Assembly (NCBI RefSeq): GCF_013466605.1
Contig: NZ_CP059162.1
Coordinates: 5,022,001-5,086,000 of the forward strand
Length of the DNA: 64,000 bases
DNA from: Pseudomonas chlororaphis subsp. aurantiaca
Lineage (GTDB): Bacteria > Pseudomonadota > Gammaproteobacteria > Pseudomonadales > Pseudomonadaceae
Reading direction: 5' to 3'
Shown: positions 44,562-54,194 of the stretch, in pieces
Numbering within the stretch: position 1 is the first letter of the stretch
Layout: each line of letters begins with the position of its first letter
Notes under the pieces: generated by a model
The model's database searches: none
What the model saw: the letters and a program-made list of their open reading frames with translations, nothing else
Told to the model about the DNA's origin: nothing
Translations under genes and position numbers: made by a program

Positions 44562-45342
44562 ATGAGCCGACCAGCGACCGTCATTGCCCTTTCCGAGGCC
44601 GACACAGCAGCGCTTCTACGCCGGGTTAACCAGCGCAAGGGGGCACAGGATGCTTCCCTTCGTGCTGAAATCATACTGGCATGCACAGATGGGGAGTCCG
44701 GAAACTCCATTGCCCAGCGCCTTGGTGTCAGCAAGGACGTGATATCGCGCTGGCGAGTTCGTTTCTCTAAATGGGGATTGCCTGGTCTGAACGATGAACC
44801 GCGCTCCGAGCGTCCACGCACCATCACCGATGAACAAGTGCAGCAAGTGGTTGATCAGGTACTTCAAAGCAAGCCCGAAGATGCGAGCCATTGGAGCACC
44901 CGGCGAATGAGCCGGGAAACGGGGCTATCTCCGGCTAGCGTGATGCGCACCTGGCATGCCTTCGGGATCAAGCCTCATCTGGAGAGACCTTTAAACTATC
45001 AACCGATCCGCTCTCCGTTGACAAGGTCCATGACATCGTTGGCCTATACCTGAATCCGCCCGATAGAGCATTGGTGTTGTGCGTCGATGAAAAAAGCCAG
45101 ATCCAGGCGCTAAATCGAACCCAGCCTGGGCTACCTCTGGCACCGGGCAATCCTGCGACTCGCACGCATGATTACAAACGGTATGGGACAACCTCACTGT
45201 TCGCTGCACTGGACGTGGCGACAGGCGGTTGGCCGGTTGAAACGCCAGCACCGCAGTACCGAGTTCCTGTCATTTCTCAAGGAAATCGATGCGTCTGTCC
45301 CTGCCGAGATGTCAATCCACTTGGTCATGGATAACTACGCAA
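44562..45342 (+). pseudogene. IS630-family transposase, frameshifted and truncated
   Basis: Opens with MSRPATVIALSEADTAALLR and a helix-turn-helix (GNSIAQRLGVSKDVISRW). It shifts frame near 44990 and continues with [20 protein letters not shown] (catalytic Asp) and HLVMDNYA. It is cut at 45343 by the next IS3 element. Confidence 0.9.
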
Positions 45343-45404
45343 TGAATCGCCCCGGGTTTCGTAGACACCTCTTTGCCTTAAACTGAGGCCAATCAGGAGG
45401 TGCC

Positions 45405-45683
45405 ATGAGCAACCCGCGTTACCCCGAAGAATTCAAAATCCAAGCGGTCAATCAAGTGACCGAAAAGAAGCTGCCTGTCGCTGATGTAGCGGCCCGTCTT
45501 GGCGTGTCGACGCATAGCTTATATGCCTGGATAAAGCGCTACAGCAAACCTCAAGAAGAACGACAGCAAGACGATGATCAGCACGCTGAACTGCGTCGTC
45601 TGCGAGCAGAACTCAAGCGCGTCACTGAAGAGCGAGACATCTTAAAAAAGGCCGCCGCGTACTTTGCCAAGGAGTGCGGCTGA
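45405..45683 (+). CDS. IS3-family transposase OrfA
   Basis: 92 residues: helix-turn-helix ([20 protein letters not shown], then [16 protein letters not shown]) and a coiled coil ending [10 protein letters not shown]. It overlaps orfB by 10 bases for -1 frameshifting. Confidence 0.93.
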   Translation: MSNPRYPEEFKIQAVNQVTEKKLPVADVAARLGVSTHSLYAWIKRYSKPQEERQQDDDQHAELRRLRAELKRVTEERDILKKAAAYFAKECG

Positions 45684-46555
45684 AGTACGCCTTTATCAAG
45701 CAGCGCGCGGGCGACTATTCGATTCGGCGGCTTTGCCTGATGCTGAAAGTCCATCCCAGCGGTTATTACGCCTGGCTGTCCGAGCCGCAATCTGTACGCG
45801 CCAAAGACGACCAGCGACTGCTGGGTTTGATCAAGCATTCATGGCTGGAGAGTGGCGGCGTTTATGGCTATCGCAAAGTCCATGACGATCTGCGCGAGGT
45901 CGGTGAAGATTGTGGTCGCCATCGTGTAGCGAGGCTGATGCGTCTTGAAGGTCTGCGCTCTCAGACAGGGTATCGACGCCGCCCTGGAAAGTACGGCGGT
46001 AAGCCAGCGGTCGCCTCACCCAATTTGCTGAAGCGCCAGTTTGATGTCGTAGAACCCAACAAAGTTTGGGTCACCGACATCACCTACATTCGCACTTATG
46101 AAGGCTGGCTGTATTTGGCTGTGGTGTTGGATCTGTTTTCTCGCTAGGTCGTTGGCTGGTCAATGAAGTCGCAGATGACCAGTGATTTGGCTATTGACGC
46201 GTTGTTGATGGCGGTTTGGAGGCGTAAACCGAAGCAAGAAGTGATGGTTCATTCCGACCAAGGCAGCCAGTACAGCAGCTCCGATTGGCGCAGCTTTTTG
46301 AAGGCAAACAATTTGGTTGCCAGCATGAGTCGCCGAGGCAACTGTCATGACAACGCTGTGGCCGAGAGCTTTTTCCAGCTTCTGAAACGGGAACGGATCA
46401 AGCGAAAAATCTACACCTCGCGGCAAGATGCTCGTAGTGATGTGTTCGATTACATCGAGATGTTCTACAACGCAAAACGCCGTCATGGTTTCAACAATCA
46501 GCTGTCACCGGCAGAGTTTGAAAAGCGTTACGCAATGAGCTTGCAAGGTGTCTAG
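45674..46555 (+). pseudogene. IS3-family transposase OrfB with one in-frame nonsense codon
   Basis: A continuous frame is broken only by TAG at 46145-46147 (LDLFSR-stop-VVGWSM), where family members have a sense codon. DDE residues lie on both sides ([32 protein letters not shown]). A single base change inactivated it. Confidence 0.92.
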
Positions 46556-46573
46556 AGAATCCGGGGCGATTCA

Positions 46574-46725
46574 ATGGCAAAGGCAAACACCTCGCGCCCC
46601 CAGCCGAACTCGGCGCTCATGGGCGGCAGAAACAGCCCGAAGCCGTGTCTTACCCCCAGGGACAGGGCCAGGATCAGCGCACTCCCGAGAAGAACCCAAC
46701 CGCTGGTACGCCACATCGAAGTCAT
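46574..46725 (-). pseudogene. MFS transporter N-terminal fragment (rest lost to the island)
   Basis: Reads from ATG 46725 (after GGAG, seven bases upstream): MTSMWRTSGWVLLGSALILA, then LGVRHGFGLFLPPMSAEFGW, typical of the first helix and loop of MFS carriers. After about 50 codons it enters the IS3 end. It matches the position of PA1286 next to a MarR regulator. Confidence 0.9.
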
Positions 46726-46741
46726 CGTTATTCTCCATTTA

Positions 46742-46755
46742 CGGGTATATACCCG
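46742..46755. promoter_or_regulatory. MarR operator between marR and the MFS remnant
   Basis: CGGGTATATACCCG is a perfect 14-bp palindrome located 17 bases upstream of the MFS start. A near copy precedes marR. Confidence 0.7.
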
Positions 46756-46777
46756 CTTATCATCGAACAAAAGGCGT

Positions 46778-47182
46778 TCACGCCAGTTCGTTCAGCAAGG
46801 CCAGCAAGGTTTCGCGTTTCTCTGCACCCAGACGGTCGATCAAACGCTGTTGCGCCGCTTCCCAGGCAGGCAAGGCCGCCAGCAGTCGCTGCTGGCCCTC
46901 CTCAGTCAGCTGGACAATGCGATTGCGTTGATCCTCACCCTCGGACAGCCGGACCAGCCCCTCGCCTTCCAGCACCCGCAGGTTGCGGCCCAGGGTGCTG
47001 CGATCCAGGCCCATGGCCTCGGCCAGGCTGGAAATGCTCGGTTGGTCCAGGCGCTGCAGGTTGCTCAGCAAGGAATACTGGGCAACGTTAATCCCGAAGC
47101 CGTCGAGAGCGCCGTCGTAGAACCTGCTGACGCCACGGGCGGCGCGACGCAGGTTCGTGCACAAACATTGAGAAGGAATCAT
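46778..47182 (-). CDS. MarR-family transcriptional regulator
   Basis: 134 residues with the MarR winged helix: QPSISSLAEAMGLDRSTLGR (recognition helix region about 50-70) and the wing LVRLSEGEDQRNRIVQLT. An N-terminal Cys pair (CLCTNLRRAARG) could be redox-sensitive, but that is speculative. It is cotranscribed with the MFS gene in the ancestral order (52-base gap). TATATACCCG palindromes at both promoters suggest autorepression. Its likely target, the exporter, is now destroyed. Confidence 0.9.
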   Translation of the reverse strand: MIPSQCLCTNLRRAARGVSRFYDGALDGFGINVAQYSLLSNLQRLDQPSISSLAEAMGLDRSTLGRNLRVLEGEGLVRLSEGEDQRNRIVQLTEEGQQRLLAALPAWEAAQQRLIDRLGAEKRETLLALLNELA

Positions 47183-47186
47183 GGTG

Positions 47187-47202
47187 CGTGTATATACCCG
47201 CG
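47187..47202. promoter_or_regulatory. MarR operator upstream of marR
   Basis: GTGTATATACCCGC matches 12 of the 14 bases of the palindrome at 46742-46755 and lies just upstream of the marR start at 47182. Confidence 0.6.
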
Positions 47203-47264
47203 ATTAATGGAATGCAAGAAATTTGCAAAGCCCAGGGCGCGGATGAAACCCGCGTCCCGCCTTT

Positions 47265-47996
47265 CTAGAACAACGCCAACCCCACCAGGACCGCCGTCTC
47301 CAGCAGCTCCAGCATAGCGCCCGCCGTATCCCCGGTGGTGCCGCCCAGACGGCGCAGCATCAGCTGCCGCAAGCCGGCAAACACCACGCCCGCCAGCAGT
47401 AACGCCAGCACTGCGCTATAACCTCCGAGCACTATGCACACCAATGCAGCAAGCCCCAGCACCCACTTGCCAGCCAGACGCGGCAGATAATTCGCCAGCG
47501 CCTGCCCAAGGCCACCAGGGCGCACATAAGGCGTACAGAGGAACAGCCCGAGCAAGGCGCCGCGACCGATCAGCGGCGCCAGCAGCAAGGCGACACCGGT
47601 CTGCTGCTCGATCAGCGCCACCAGCGCGGCGAACTTGAGCAGCAACACCAGCCCCAGGGTGACCACGGCGATCGGCCCGCTGCGCGGGTCTTTCATGATC
47701 GTCAACGTACGCTCGCGATCGCCGAAGCCGCCCAGCCAGGCGTCCGCACTGTCGGCCAGCCCGTCCAGATGCAAGGCGCCACTGAGCAGTACCCAGACCG
47801 TCAGCAACAACGCCCCATGCAGCAACAGCGGCGCGCCCATCAACAACTGGTTCAGCCCCCACAGCAGCAGCCCGAACAGCAGGCCGATCAGCGGATAGAA
47901 CAGCAACGACCGGCCCATTTCCTCGGGCGATGGCATGCCCGGCAAACGCACCGGAAAACTGCTGAGAAATTGCAAGGCGATCCAGAATGGCAGCAT
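47265..47996 (-). CDS. cobS: adenosylcobinamide-GDP ribazoletransferase (cobalamin synthase)
   Basis: 243 residues, an integral membrane protein with about six helices. The signature HLDGLADSADAWLGGFGD carries the acidic metal ligands. It joins alpha-ribazole(-phosphate) to adenosylcobinamide-GDP, the last assembly step of B12, at the inner membrane. It is the last gene of the cob operon, two bases after the phosphatase gene. Also called cobV in the Pseudomonas denitrificans naming. Confidence 0.94.
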   Translation of the reverse strand: MLPFWIALQFLSSFPVRLPGMPSPEEMGRSLLFYPLIGLLFGLLLWGLNQLLMGAPLLLHGALLLTVWVLLSGALHLDGLADSADAWLGGFGDRERTLTIMKDPRSGPIAVVTLGLVLLLKFAALVALIEQQTGVALLLAPLIGRGALLGLFLCTPYVRPGGLGQALANYLPRLAGKWVLGLAALVCIVLGGYSAVLALLLAGVVFAGLRQLMLRRLGGTTGDTAGAMLELLETAVLVGLALF

Positions 47997-47998
47997 GC

Positions 47999-48574
47999 TC
48001 AGACTCCTTCGCTCAACACCAGGCCAGCCTCGACAGTCAGAGCGAACAAGGCACCGTGAGCGACCTCGACATTCAGCAACTGCTCGCGCGGCAAACCCCG
48101 GGCCCGGGCCAGCAACAAGCGCATCACCCCGCCATGGCTGACCAGCAGCACCCGCTCACCGGCATGACGCTGATGCAGACGCTCGACCGCCCCCAGCACC
48201 CGCTCGGAAAATGCCAACACCGGCTCGCCCTGCGGCGGAGTAAAGGCATAAGGATCGGCCCAGAACTGCTCCAGCGCCTCGGCGTCAGTCGCCATCAGCG
48301 CCGCCGCGCTCTGCCCTTCCCAGGCGCCGAAATGCAGCTCCTGCAGATCCGGGTCCAGGCTCACCGGCAGAGCCAGGCGCGCCCCCAGTTCCTCGGCGAA
48401 ACGCGCGCAGCGTTGCAAGGGCGAGCTCACCAACCGATCCCAGGGCCCCTGGCCGGCAACTGCGGCACGCATCTGCTGCCAGCCGGCGTCGGTCAGGGCA
48501 TCGTCGAGGCTGCCGCGCAGGCCGCCACCGAGCTCGGTTTCGCCATGGCGCAGCAGGTCCAGGCGCAAAGTCAT
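47999..48574 (-). CDS. cobC: alpha-ribazole-phosphate phosphatase (histidine phosphatase family)
   Basis: 191 residues with [21 protein letters not shown] near the N terminus (RHG catalytic histidine) and the second histidine in [14 protein letters not shown]. It removes the 5' phosphate from alpha-ribazole phosphate or adenosylcobalamin phosphate. It starts in a 4-base overlap with cobT. The Salmonella-type name is used here; it should not be confused with CobC of P. denitrificans. Confidence 0.9.
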   Translation of the reverse strand: MTLRLDLLRHGETELGGGLRGSLDDALTDAGWQQMRAAVAGQGPWDRLVSSPLQRCARFAEELGARLALPVSLDPDLQELHFGAWEGQSAAALMATDAEALEQFWADPYAFTPPQGEPVLAFSERVLGAVERLHQRHAGERVLLVSHGGVMRLLLARARGLPREQLLNVEVAHGALFALTVEAGLVLSEGV

Positions 48575-49626
48575 GCCGGACGATCTGCCACGGCCGCCTC
48601 GGCGAAAGTCGCCATCTGCCCGTGCAGGTCGCAGGCCAGGCGCAGCAACGGTACCGCCAGCGCCGCGCCGCTGCCTTCGCCCAGGCGCAGGCCGAGGTCC
48701 AGCAAAGGCTCAGCCTCGAGGGTTTGCAGGATATGCCGATGACCCGGCTCGGCCCCACGGTGGCCGAACAGCAACCACTGCCGGCACTCGGGGTTGAGCC
48801 GCACCGCCACCAGCGCCGCCACGCTGCAAATAAAACCGTCGACCAGCACCGCGATGCCTTCCTGGGCACAGGCCAGGTACGCCCCCACCAGGGCAGCAAT
48901 TTCGAAACCGCCAAGGTTGAACAAGGTCTGCAAGGCATCGCCACGCTGGGCCGCATGCAGGCTCAAGGCACGCTCGATCACCCGCGCCTTGTGGCTGACA
49001 CCCGCCGCATCCAGGCCGGTGCCCGGACCCGCGAGGAGCGCTACCGGAATGTCCAGCAAGGCACAGGCCACGGCACTGGCCGCGGTGGTATTGCCGATGC
49101 CCATCTCGCCACCGATAAACAGTTCGCTACCCAGCTCGGCAGCCCGCAGCACACTGTCACGTCCAGCCTGCAGGGCCTGTTCGCCCTGGGCCTGGGTCAT
49201 GGCCGGCCCCTCGACGAAGTTCCGGGTGCCCGCCCCCAGGTGCAAATGACGCACGCCAGGCAGATTCAAGCCGGGCGTCACCGTGCCGAGGTCGACCACC
49301 TCCAGGCGTGCCCGCAGCTGCCGCGCCAACACGCTGATGGCCGCGCCGCCGGTGACGAAGTTGTGCAGCATCTGCCCGGTGACTTCCTGCGGATAAGCCG
49401 AAACGCCCTCGGCCACCACCCCGTGGTCGCCGGCGAAAATCGCAATCCACAGCTGCTCCAGGCCAGGCTTGACCCGCCCTTGCAAGCCGGCCAGCTGTAC
49501 CGCTACCCGCTCCAACTGCCCCAGCGAACCCGCGGGCTTGGTCAATTGCTGCTGACGCGACCGGGCCGCCTCCAGGGCTTGAGTGTCGAGCGCCTTGCAC
49601 GGCCGCTGCCACCAGAAGTCATTCAT
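48571..49626 (-). CDS. cobT: nicotinate-nucleotide--dimethylbenzimidazole phosphoribosyltransferase
   Basis: 351 residues from ATG 49626 ([10 protein letters not shown]), which overlaps the cobU stop by four bases; an in-frame start at 49713 would lie inside cobU. Family motifs are [43 protein letters not shown] and the C-terminal [10 protein letters not shown] with its catalytic Glu. It activates dimethylbenzimidazole, made by BluB in the same operon, to alpha-ribazole phosphate. Confidence 0.95.
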   Translation of the reverse strand: MNDFWWQRPCKALDTQALEAARSRQQQLTKPAGSLGQLERVAVQLAGLQGRVKPGLEQLWIAIFAGDHGVVAEGVSAYPQEVTGQMLHNFVTGGAAISVLARQLRARLEVVDLGTVTPGLNLPGVRHLHLGAGTRNFVEGPAMTQAQGEQALQAGRDSVLRAAELGSELFIGGEMGIGNTTAASAVACALLDIPVALLAGPGTGLDAAGVSHKARVIERALSLHAAQRGDALQTLFNLGGFEIAALVGAYLACAQEGIAVLVDGFICSVAALVAVRLNPECRQWLLFGHRGAEPGHRHILQTLEAEPLLDLGLRLGEGSGAALAVPLLRLACDLHGQMATFAEAAVADRPA

Positions 49627-50144
49627 AACGCAGTTCCTTTCAGAGTCAGGGGCAGGCCGGCCACCGTCAGCACTACCCGCTGACAACGCTCGGCCAGGGC
49701 TTGATGCAGCCAACCGGCTTCATCGACATAACGGCGAGTCAATTCGCCCAGCGGCACGACACCCATTCCGGTCTCGTTGCTGACAAAAATGATTTCGCCC
49801 GGCAGCGACGCCAGGCACTGCAACAGGGCTTCGCGCTCACTGGCGAGCCGCTGGGCATCCTCCAGCAGCAACAGGTTGGTCAGCCACAAGGTCAGGCAAT
49901 CCACCAGCAGGCAACGCTCGGCGCTCGCCGCTTCGCGCAGCACCCGCGCCAGCTCCAGGGGTTCCTCGATCAATGCCCATTCGGCCGGACGCCGTTCGCG
50001 GTGATGCTCGATGCGCTGGTTCATTTCACCGTCCAGCGCCTGGCTGGTGGCGATATAGGTCACGGCCAGGCCGCTCTCGCCGGCGAGCTTTTCAGCCAGG
50101 CGACTCTTGCCGGAGCGGGCGCCGCCGAGGATCAGTTGCAACAT
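49623..50144 (-). CDS. cobU: adenosylcobinamide kinase / guanylyltransferase
   Basis: 173 residues from ATG 50144 ([18 protein letters not shown], a P-loop). The [12 protein letters not shown] motif is typical of CobU/CobP. It phosphorylates adenosylcobinamide and adds GMP. It is separated from cobQ by 61 bases, the longest gap within the operon, and overlaps cobT. Also called cobP. Confidence 0.95.
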   Translation of the reverse strand: MLQLILGGARSGKSRLAEKLAGESGLAVTYIATSQALDGEMNQRIEHHRERRPAEWALIEEPLELARVLREAASAERCLLVDCLTLWLTNLLLLEDAQRLASEREALLQCLASLPGEIIFVSNETGMGVVPLGELTRRYVDEAGWLHQALAERCQRVVLTVAGLPLTLKGTAL

Positions 50145-50205
50145 GCTTGGAAACCCTTGAGTTGAGGTACAGCCACAGCGGCGCCGCAATACCGGCGCCG
50201 ACGCT

Positions 50206-51657
50206 CTAATGCCCGCAAAGCTGGCGCAGGTGCTCAGTGTCCAGATGCTGTTCCACCAGATCGGCCAGGCGCTCGATGTCGCGCTCGCGCAGGGCGTGGT
50301 AGTCGACCGCCTGCACCTCGCGCAAACCCGCCCAGCGCAGCAATGCGCTGCAGGCCGCCGGCGCCTCGAACAGGCCGTGCAGATAGGTACCGAGAATCTG
50401 CCCATCGTCGCTGCGCGCACCGTCGCAACTACCGTCATCCAGAGTCACGACCGGCAGTTCCAGCGCAGGCCCCGTCGTGACCCCGGCATGGATCTCGTAA
50501 CCACTGACTTCGGCCTCCTCCAGCGCCAGGCGCCCACGCACGTTGCGCAGTTGCTTCTCGTGTTCCAGCACCGTCTCGAACGCCAATAACCCCAGCCCGG
50601 CGCTGGAGCCCGGCGCGCCTTCCAGGCCCAGGGGATCGTGCAGCTGCTCGCCGAGCATCTGCAAACCACCGCAGATGCCCAACAACTTGCCGCCATAGCG
50701 CAGGTGCCGGGCGATGGCCCTGTCCCAGCCCTGGGCGCGCAGATACGCCAGGTCGCTGCGCACGCTTTTCGAGCCGGGCAGGATGATCAGGTCGGCCGGC
50801 GGAATCGCCTGGCCGGGACCGATGAATTGCAGGTCCACCTGGGGATGCAGGCGCAGCGGATCGAAGTCGGTGTGGTTGCTGATGCGCGGCAACACCGGCA
50901 CCAGCACTTTCAGCACCTGCTCGACCTTGTCGGCCTGACGCTGGTCGATGCCGTCCTCGGCTTCCAGATGCAGGTCCAGCACGTAGGGCAGCACGCCGAT
51001 CACCGGTTTGCCGGTACGCGCTTCGAGCCAGTCCAGGCCCGGTTGCAACAGGGCGATATCGCCGCGAAAACGGTTGATGATGAAACCTTTGACCCGCGCC
51101 TGCTCGCTTGGCGACAACAGCTCCAGGGTGCCCACCAGATGGGCGAAAACCCCGCCACGGTTGATGTCGGCGATCAGCAGCACCGGGCAGTCCACCGCTT
51201 CGGCAAAGCCCATGTTGGCGATGTCGCCGGCCCGCAGATTGATCTCCGCCGGCGAGCCTGCGCCTTCCACCATCACCACCGGATAGGCCGCGCTCAGGCG
51301 CTGGTGAGAGGCCAGCACGGCCTGCATGGCGATGGCCTTGTAGTCGTGATAGGCCACCGCGTTCATGGTGGTCACCGCGCGACCGTGAATGATCACCTGG
51401 GCCCCGGTGTCGCTGTTGGGTTTGAGCAGCACCGGGTTCATGTCGGTGTGCGGCTCCAGGTGCGCGGCCTGGGCCTGCACCGCCTGAGCGCGGCCGATCT
51501 CGCCACCGTCGGCGGTCACCGCGCTGTTGAGGGCCATGTTCTGCGGCTTGAAGGGCACGACACTGACGCCCTGGCGCGTCAGCCAGCGGCAGAGGGCCGT
51601 CACCAGGGTGCTTTTACCGGCATCGGAAGTGGTGCCCTGCACCATCAGGGTAGTCAT
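50206..51657 (-). CDS. cobQ: adenosylcobyric acid synthase (glutamine-hydrolysing)
   Basis: 483 residues: an N-terminal ATP-binding domain ([19 protein letters not shown]) and a C-terminal class I glutamine amidotransferase domain with nucleophile Cys in [12 protein letters not shown]. It amidates the b, d, e and g carboxylates of adenosylcobyrinate a,c-diamide. It starts in a 4-base overlap with the preceding decarboxylase gene. Confidence 0.96.
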   Translation of the reverse strand: MTTLMVQGTTSDAGKSTLVTALCRWLTRQGVSVVPFKPQNMALNSAVTADGGEIGRAQAVQAQAAHLEPHTDMNPVLLKPNSDTGAQVIIHGRAVTTMNAVAYHDYKAIAMQAVLASHQRLSAAYPVVMVEGAGSPAEINLRAGDIANMGFAEAVDCPVLLIADINRGGVFAHLVGTLELLSPSEQARVKGFIINRFRGDIALLQPGLDWLEARTGKPVIGVLPYVLDLHLEAEDGIDQRQADKVEQVLKVLVPVLPRISNHTDFDPLRLHPQVDLQFIGPGQAIPPADLIILPGSKSVRSDLAYLRAQGWDRAIARHLRYGGKLLGICGGLQMLGEQLHDPLGLEGAPGSSAGLGLLAFETVLEHEKQLRNVRGRLALEEAEVSGYEIHAGVTTGPALELPVVTLDDGSCDGARSDDGQILGTYLHGLFEAPAACSALLRWAGLREVQAVDYHALRERDIERLADLVEQHLDTEHLRQLCGH

Positions 51658-52646
51658 GGATGTTCCTTGGCGTAGGCGACGAAGGCCTGTTCGAGACGCG
51701 ACCAGTCGGCTTCGTCGGCCGGCAGGCCGAAGCGCAGGCTGCTGTTGTGGGTGAACAACCGCAGCAGGATGCCCCGGCGCGCCATGAACTCATGCAACAG
51801 CTCGGCGCGATCGGTGATCAGCCACTGGAACAGCGCACAACCACCCTGGGGTTTCAGGCCGTGGCGCTCGAGCAGGTGCGCCAAACGCAGGCTCGCCACT
51901 TCGCTGCGCAGCCGTTGCCGTGCATGGCCTTGGCTGTCACGCAGGCACACCTGGCCCAGTACCCGGGTCGGTCCGCTGACGGCCCAGGGGCCGACCTGTT
52001 CGGCCAGCAGCTTGAGCAACTTGCGCTCGGCCAGGACGAAGCCCAGGCGCACACCGGCCAGGCCGAAAAACTTGCCGAAGGAGCGCAGGACGATCAACCC
52101 CACCTGATCGGCCTGGGCCGCCAGGCTCAACTGGGGAGTGTTGTCCATGAAGGCTTCGTCGACCACCAGCCAGCCACCGCGCTGCGCCAGGCGCGCGTAC
52201 CAGTCCAGCAGGCGCTCCGGGGTCAGGCTCAGGCCCGTGGGATTGTTCGGATTGACCACCACCAGCACGTCCAGGCTGTCGAGAAAGAAGTCCACTTCCT
52301 GCTCCAGCACTTCACGCACGATGTAGCCGCTGCGGCGCCAGGCTTCGGCGTGCTCGGCATAACAGGGCGACAGCACGCCGACCTTGCCGGCACGGCGCAA
52401 ACGCGGGAGCAGCTGGATCGCCGCCTGGGAACCAGGCACCGGCAACACATGGGCGGCACCGTAGTAGTCGCGGGCGGCCTGCTCCAGGCCGTCGTCGGTT
52501 TCCGGCAGGCGCGCCCAGGCCCGCATGCCGATCTCGGGAATCGGCCACGGCCAGGGTGCCAAGCCGCTGGACAGGTCCAGCCAGTCGGCCTCGGCTATGC
52601 CGTATTGCTCGGCCGCCTTGCGCAGGCGGCCACCGTGCTCAAGCAT
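51654..52646 (-). CDS. cobD: L-threonine-O-3-phosphate decarboxylase
   Basis: 330 residues, a fold-type I PLP enzyme of the aminotransferase class. The PLP lysine is in [17 protein letters not shown], and the Asn-rich motif is VVNPNNPTG. It makes (R)-1-amino-2-propanol phosphate, the linker of the nucleotide loop. It overlaps the cbiB gene by eight bases. Named cobD after Salmonella; the Pseudomonas name is cobC. Confidence 0.93.
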   Translation of the reverse strand: MLEHGGRLRKAAEQYGIAEADWLDLSSGLAPWPWPIPEIGMRAWARLPETDDGLEQAARDYYGAAHVLPVPGSQAAIQLLPRLRRAGKVGVLSPCYAEHAEAWRRSGYIVREVLEQEVDFFLDSLDVLVVVNPNNPTGLSLTPERLLDWYARLAQRGGWLVVDEAFMDNTPQLSLAAQADQVGLIVLRSFGKFFGLAGVRLGFVLAERKLLKLLAEQVGPWAVSGPTRVLGQVCLRDSQGHARQRLRSEVASLRLAHLLERHGLKPQGGCALFQWLITDRAELLHEFMARRGILLRLFTHNSSLRFGLPADEADWSRLEQAFVAYAKEHP

Positions 52647-53547
52647 AGAACTCAGCTCCCACGCAGAGAATCAGCAGCCATAACCAGACCCCGCGCTGTA
52701 CCAGTTGCCAGCCGCGATCGATGGACGAAGCATCGGCCCCCGCCCCCTCGCCCAGTTGCGGCCGCTGGTGCAACTCGCCGTGATAGATCGCCGCGCCGCC
52801 CAGCTCGACACCCAGGGCCCCGGCCCCGGCCGCCATCACCGGCCCGGCGTTCGGGCTGTCCCAGGTCGGCCCCTGGCGGCGCCAGCATTTCAGCGCCAGG
52901 CGGGTCTTGCCCAGCAGCGCGTAAGTCAGGGCCACCAAGCGGGCCGGAATATAGTTGAGCAGGTCGTCGATCTTCGCCGCCGCCCAGCCGAAACGCTCGA
53001 AACGCTCATTACGATAGCCCCACATCGCATCCAGGGTGTTGCTCAGGCGGTAGAGCACCACGCCCGGCGCCCCGGCCACGGCAAACCAGAACAGGGCGGC
53101 GAATACCGCGTCGCTGCCGTTCTCCAGCACCGACTCGGTGGCGGCGCGGGCGACTTCGGTGGCATCCAGTTCGCTGGTCTGGCGACTGACCAGATAGCCG
53201 ACCCGCTGCCGCGCCAACTCCAGGTCGTCGCTGCGCAAGGCCTGGGCCACCGGCTCGACATGCTCGCCGAGGCTGCGCAGGCCGAGAGCGCAGTACAGCG
53301 CCAGGATCTCGAACAACCAACCGATATAGGGCAGCCAGGAAAACAGCGTCGCCAGCAGGGTCAGCGGCAACACCGCGATGACCCAGGCGGTGACGCCATG
53401 ACTGCGCCAACCGCGACCGCCGGAGTTGAAACGTTGCTCGATGCGATCGGAAAAACGGCCGAACGCCACCAGCGGATGCCAGCGTTTGGGTTCGCCCAGC
53501 AACGCATCCAGCGCCACCCCGGCGACACTCAGCAACGCCACACTCAT
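52639..53547 (-). CDS. cbiB: adenosylcobinamide-phosphate synthase
   Basis: 302 residues, a membrane protein with four or five helices. Typical motifs are [17 protein letters not shown] near the N terminus and the later [20 protein letters not shown] and [21 protein letters not shown]. It attaches aminopropanol (phosphate) to cobyric acid. It overlaps bluB by 4 bases. Known as cobD in P. denitrificans. Confidence 0.94.
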   Translation of the reverse strand: MSVALLSVAGVALDALLGEPKRWHPLVAFGRFSDRIEQRFNSGGRGWRSHGVTAWVIAVLPLTLLATLFSWLPYIGWLFEILALYCALGLRSLGEHVEPVAQALRSDDLELARQRVGYLVSRQTSELDATEVARAATESVLENGSDAVFAALFWFAVAGAPGVVLYRLSNTLDAMWGYRNERFERFGWAAAKIDDLLNYIPARLVALTYALLGKTRLALKCWRRQGPTWDSPNAGPVMAAGAGALGVELGGAAIYHGELHQRPQLGEGAGADASSIDRGWQLVQRGVWLWLLILCVGAEFYA

Positions 53548-54194
53548 TGACTCACTCCCCAGTAGTTTTCATACAGCAATTCACTCAGCGGGCGCTCCCG
53601 CGCCCAGCCTTCGAGCACCAGCATCGGTGCCGGGTAAAACTCGCCCACCGGGCCCAGGCATAGCACCGCCAGCGGCTTGGCCCCGGCTGGCAGGCCGAGC
53701 AGCTCGGCCAGGGCAGCGGGCTCGAACAGCGACACCCAGCCCATGCCCAGCCCTTCGGCCCGGGCCGCCAGCCACAGGTTCTGAATCGCGCAGGAGAGCG
53801 AGGCCAGGTCCATTTCCGGCAAGGTACGCCGACCGAAAATATGCCGCTCACGGTCGTCCATCAGCGCCGCTACCAGGACCTCGGCGCAGTCGTTGATGCC
53901 TTCGACCTTGAGCTTCATAAACTCGTCGGAGCGTTCGCCCAAGGCCTCGGCGGTGCGTACCCGCTCCTCCTCCACCAGTTGCTGGATCTGCCCGCGCAAC
54001 GGCCGGTCGCTGATACGGATGAAACGCCAGGGCTGCATCAGGCCGACGCTGGGCGCCTGGTGCGCCGCCTCCAGCAGGCGGCGCAGGACCTGTGGTTCGA
54101 CCGTGCCACCGACGAAGTGGCGCATGTCACGACGCTCGGCGATCGCGCGATAGACCGCGTCACGTTCCGCCGCGGAAAAAGCGTTGTCGGTCAT
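53544..54194 (-). CDS. bluB: 5,6-dimethylbenzimidazole synthase
   Basis: 216 residues of the nitroreductase-like BluB family: [21 protein letters not shown], then [17 protein letters not shown], and [18 protein letters not shown]. BluB cleaves reduced FMN with oxygen to give the lower ligand of B12. It means this strain should make true cobalamin aerobically. It is placed between cobB and cbiB with 4-base overlaps. Confidence 0.93.
   Translation of the reverse strand: MTDNAFSAAERDAVYRAIAERRDMRHFVGGTVEPQVLRRLLEAAHQAPSVGLMQPWRFIRISDRPLRGQIQQLVEEERVRTAEALGERSDEFMKLKVEGINDCAEVLVAALMDDRERHIFGRRTLPEMDLASLSCAIQNLWLAARAEGLGMGWVSLFEPAALAELLGLPAGAKPLAVLCLGPVGEFYPAPMLVLEGWARERPLSELLYENYWGVSQ

Larger units (their letters stand above)
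21690..46573. mobile_element. IS-rich accessory island inserted at an MFS gene
   Basis: DNA changes at about 21690 from GC-rich host sequence to AT-rich sequence. It remains a mosaic of IS elements and cargo until the right inverted repeat of an IS3 element at 46573, where host MFS coding sequence resumes in frame. Host genes on both sides keep the PA1285-PA1288 order. No integrase, tRNA attachment site or conjugation gene is present, so it was probably built by successive IS insertions, deletions and recombination. Confidence 0.8.
45343..46573 (+). mobile_element. IS3-family element at the right island boundary
   Basis: 1231 bp bounded by imperfect inverted repeats of about 28 bp: TGAATCGCCCCGGGTTTCGT at the left and its partner (minus strand TGAATCGCCCCGGATTCTCT) at the right, both continuing AGACACCT. 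Flanks are IS630 remnant and host MFS gene with no target duplication, implying a deletion or recombination at this element. Confidence 0.93.

Noticed and set aside
21690..46573. Prophage or integrative conjugative element
   Set aside because: No integrase, capsid, portal, relaxase or type IV secretion gene is visible; only IS transposases and cargo.
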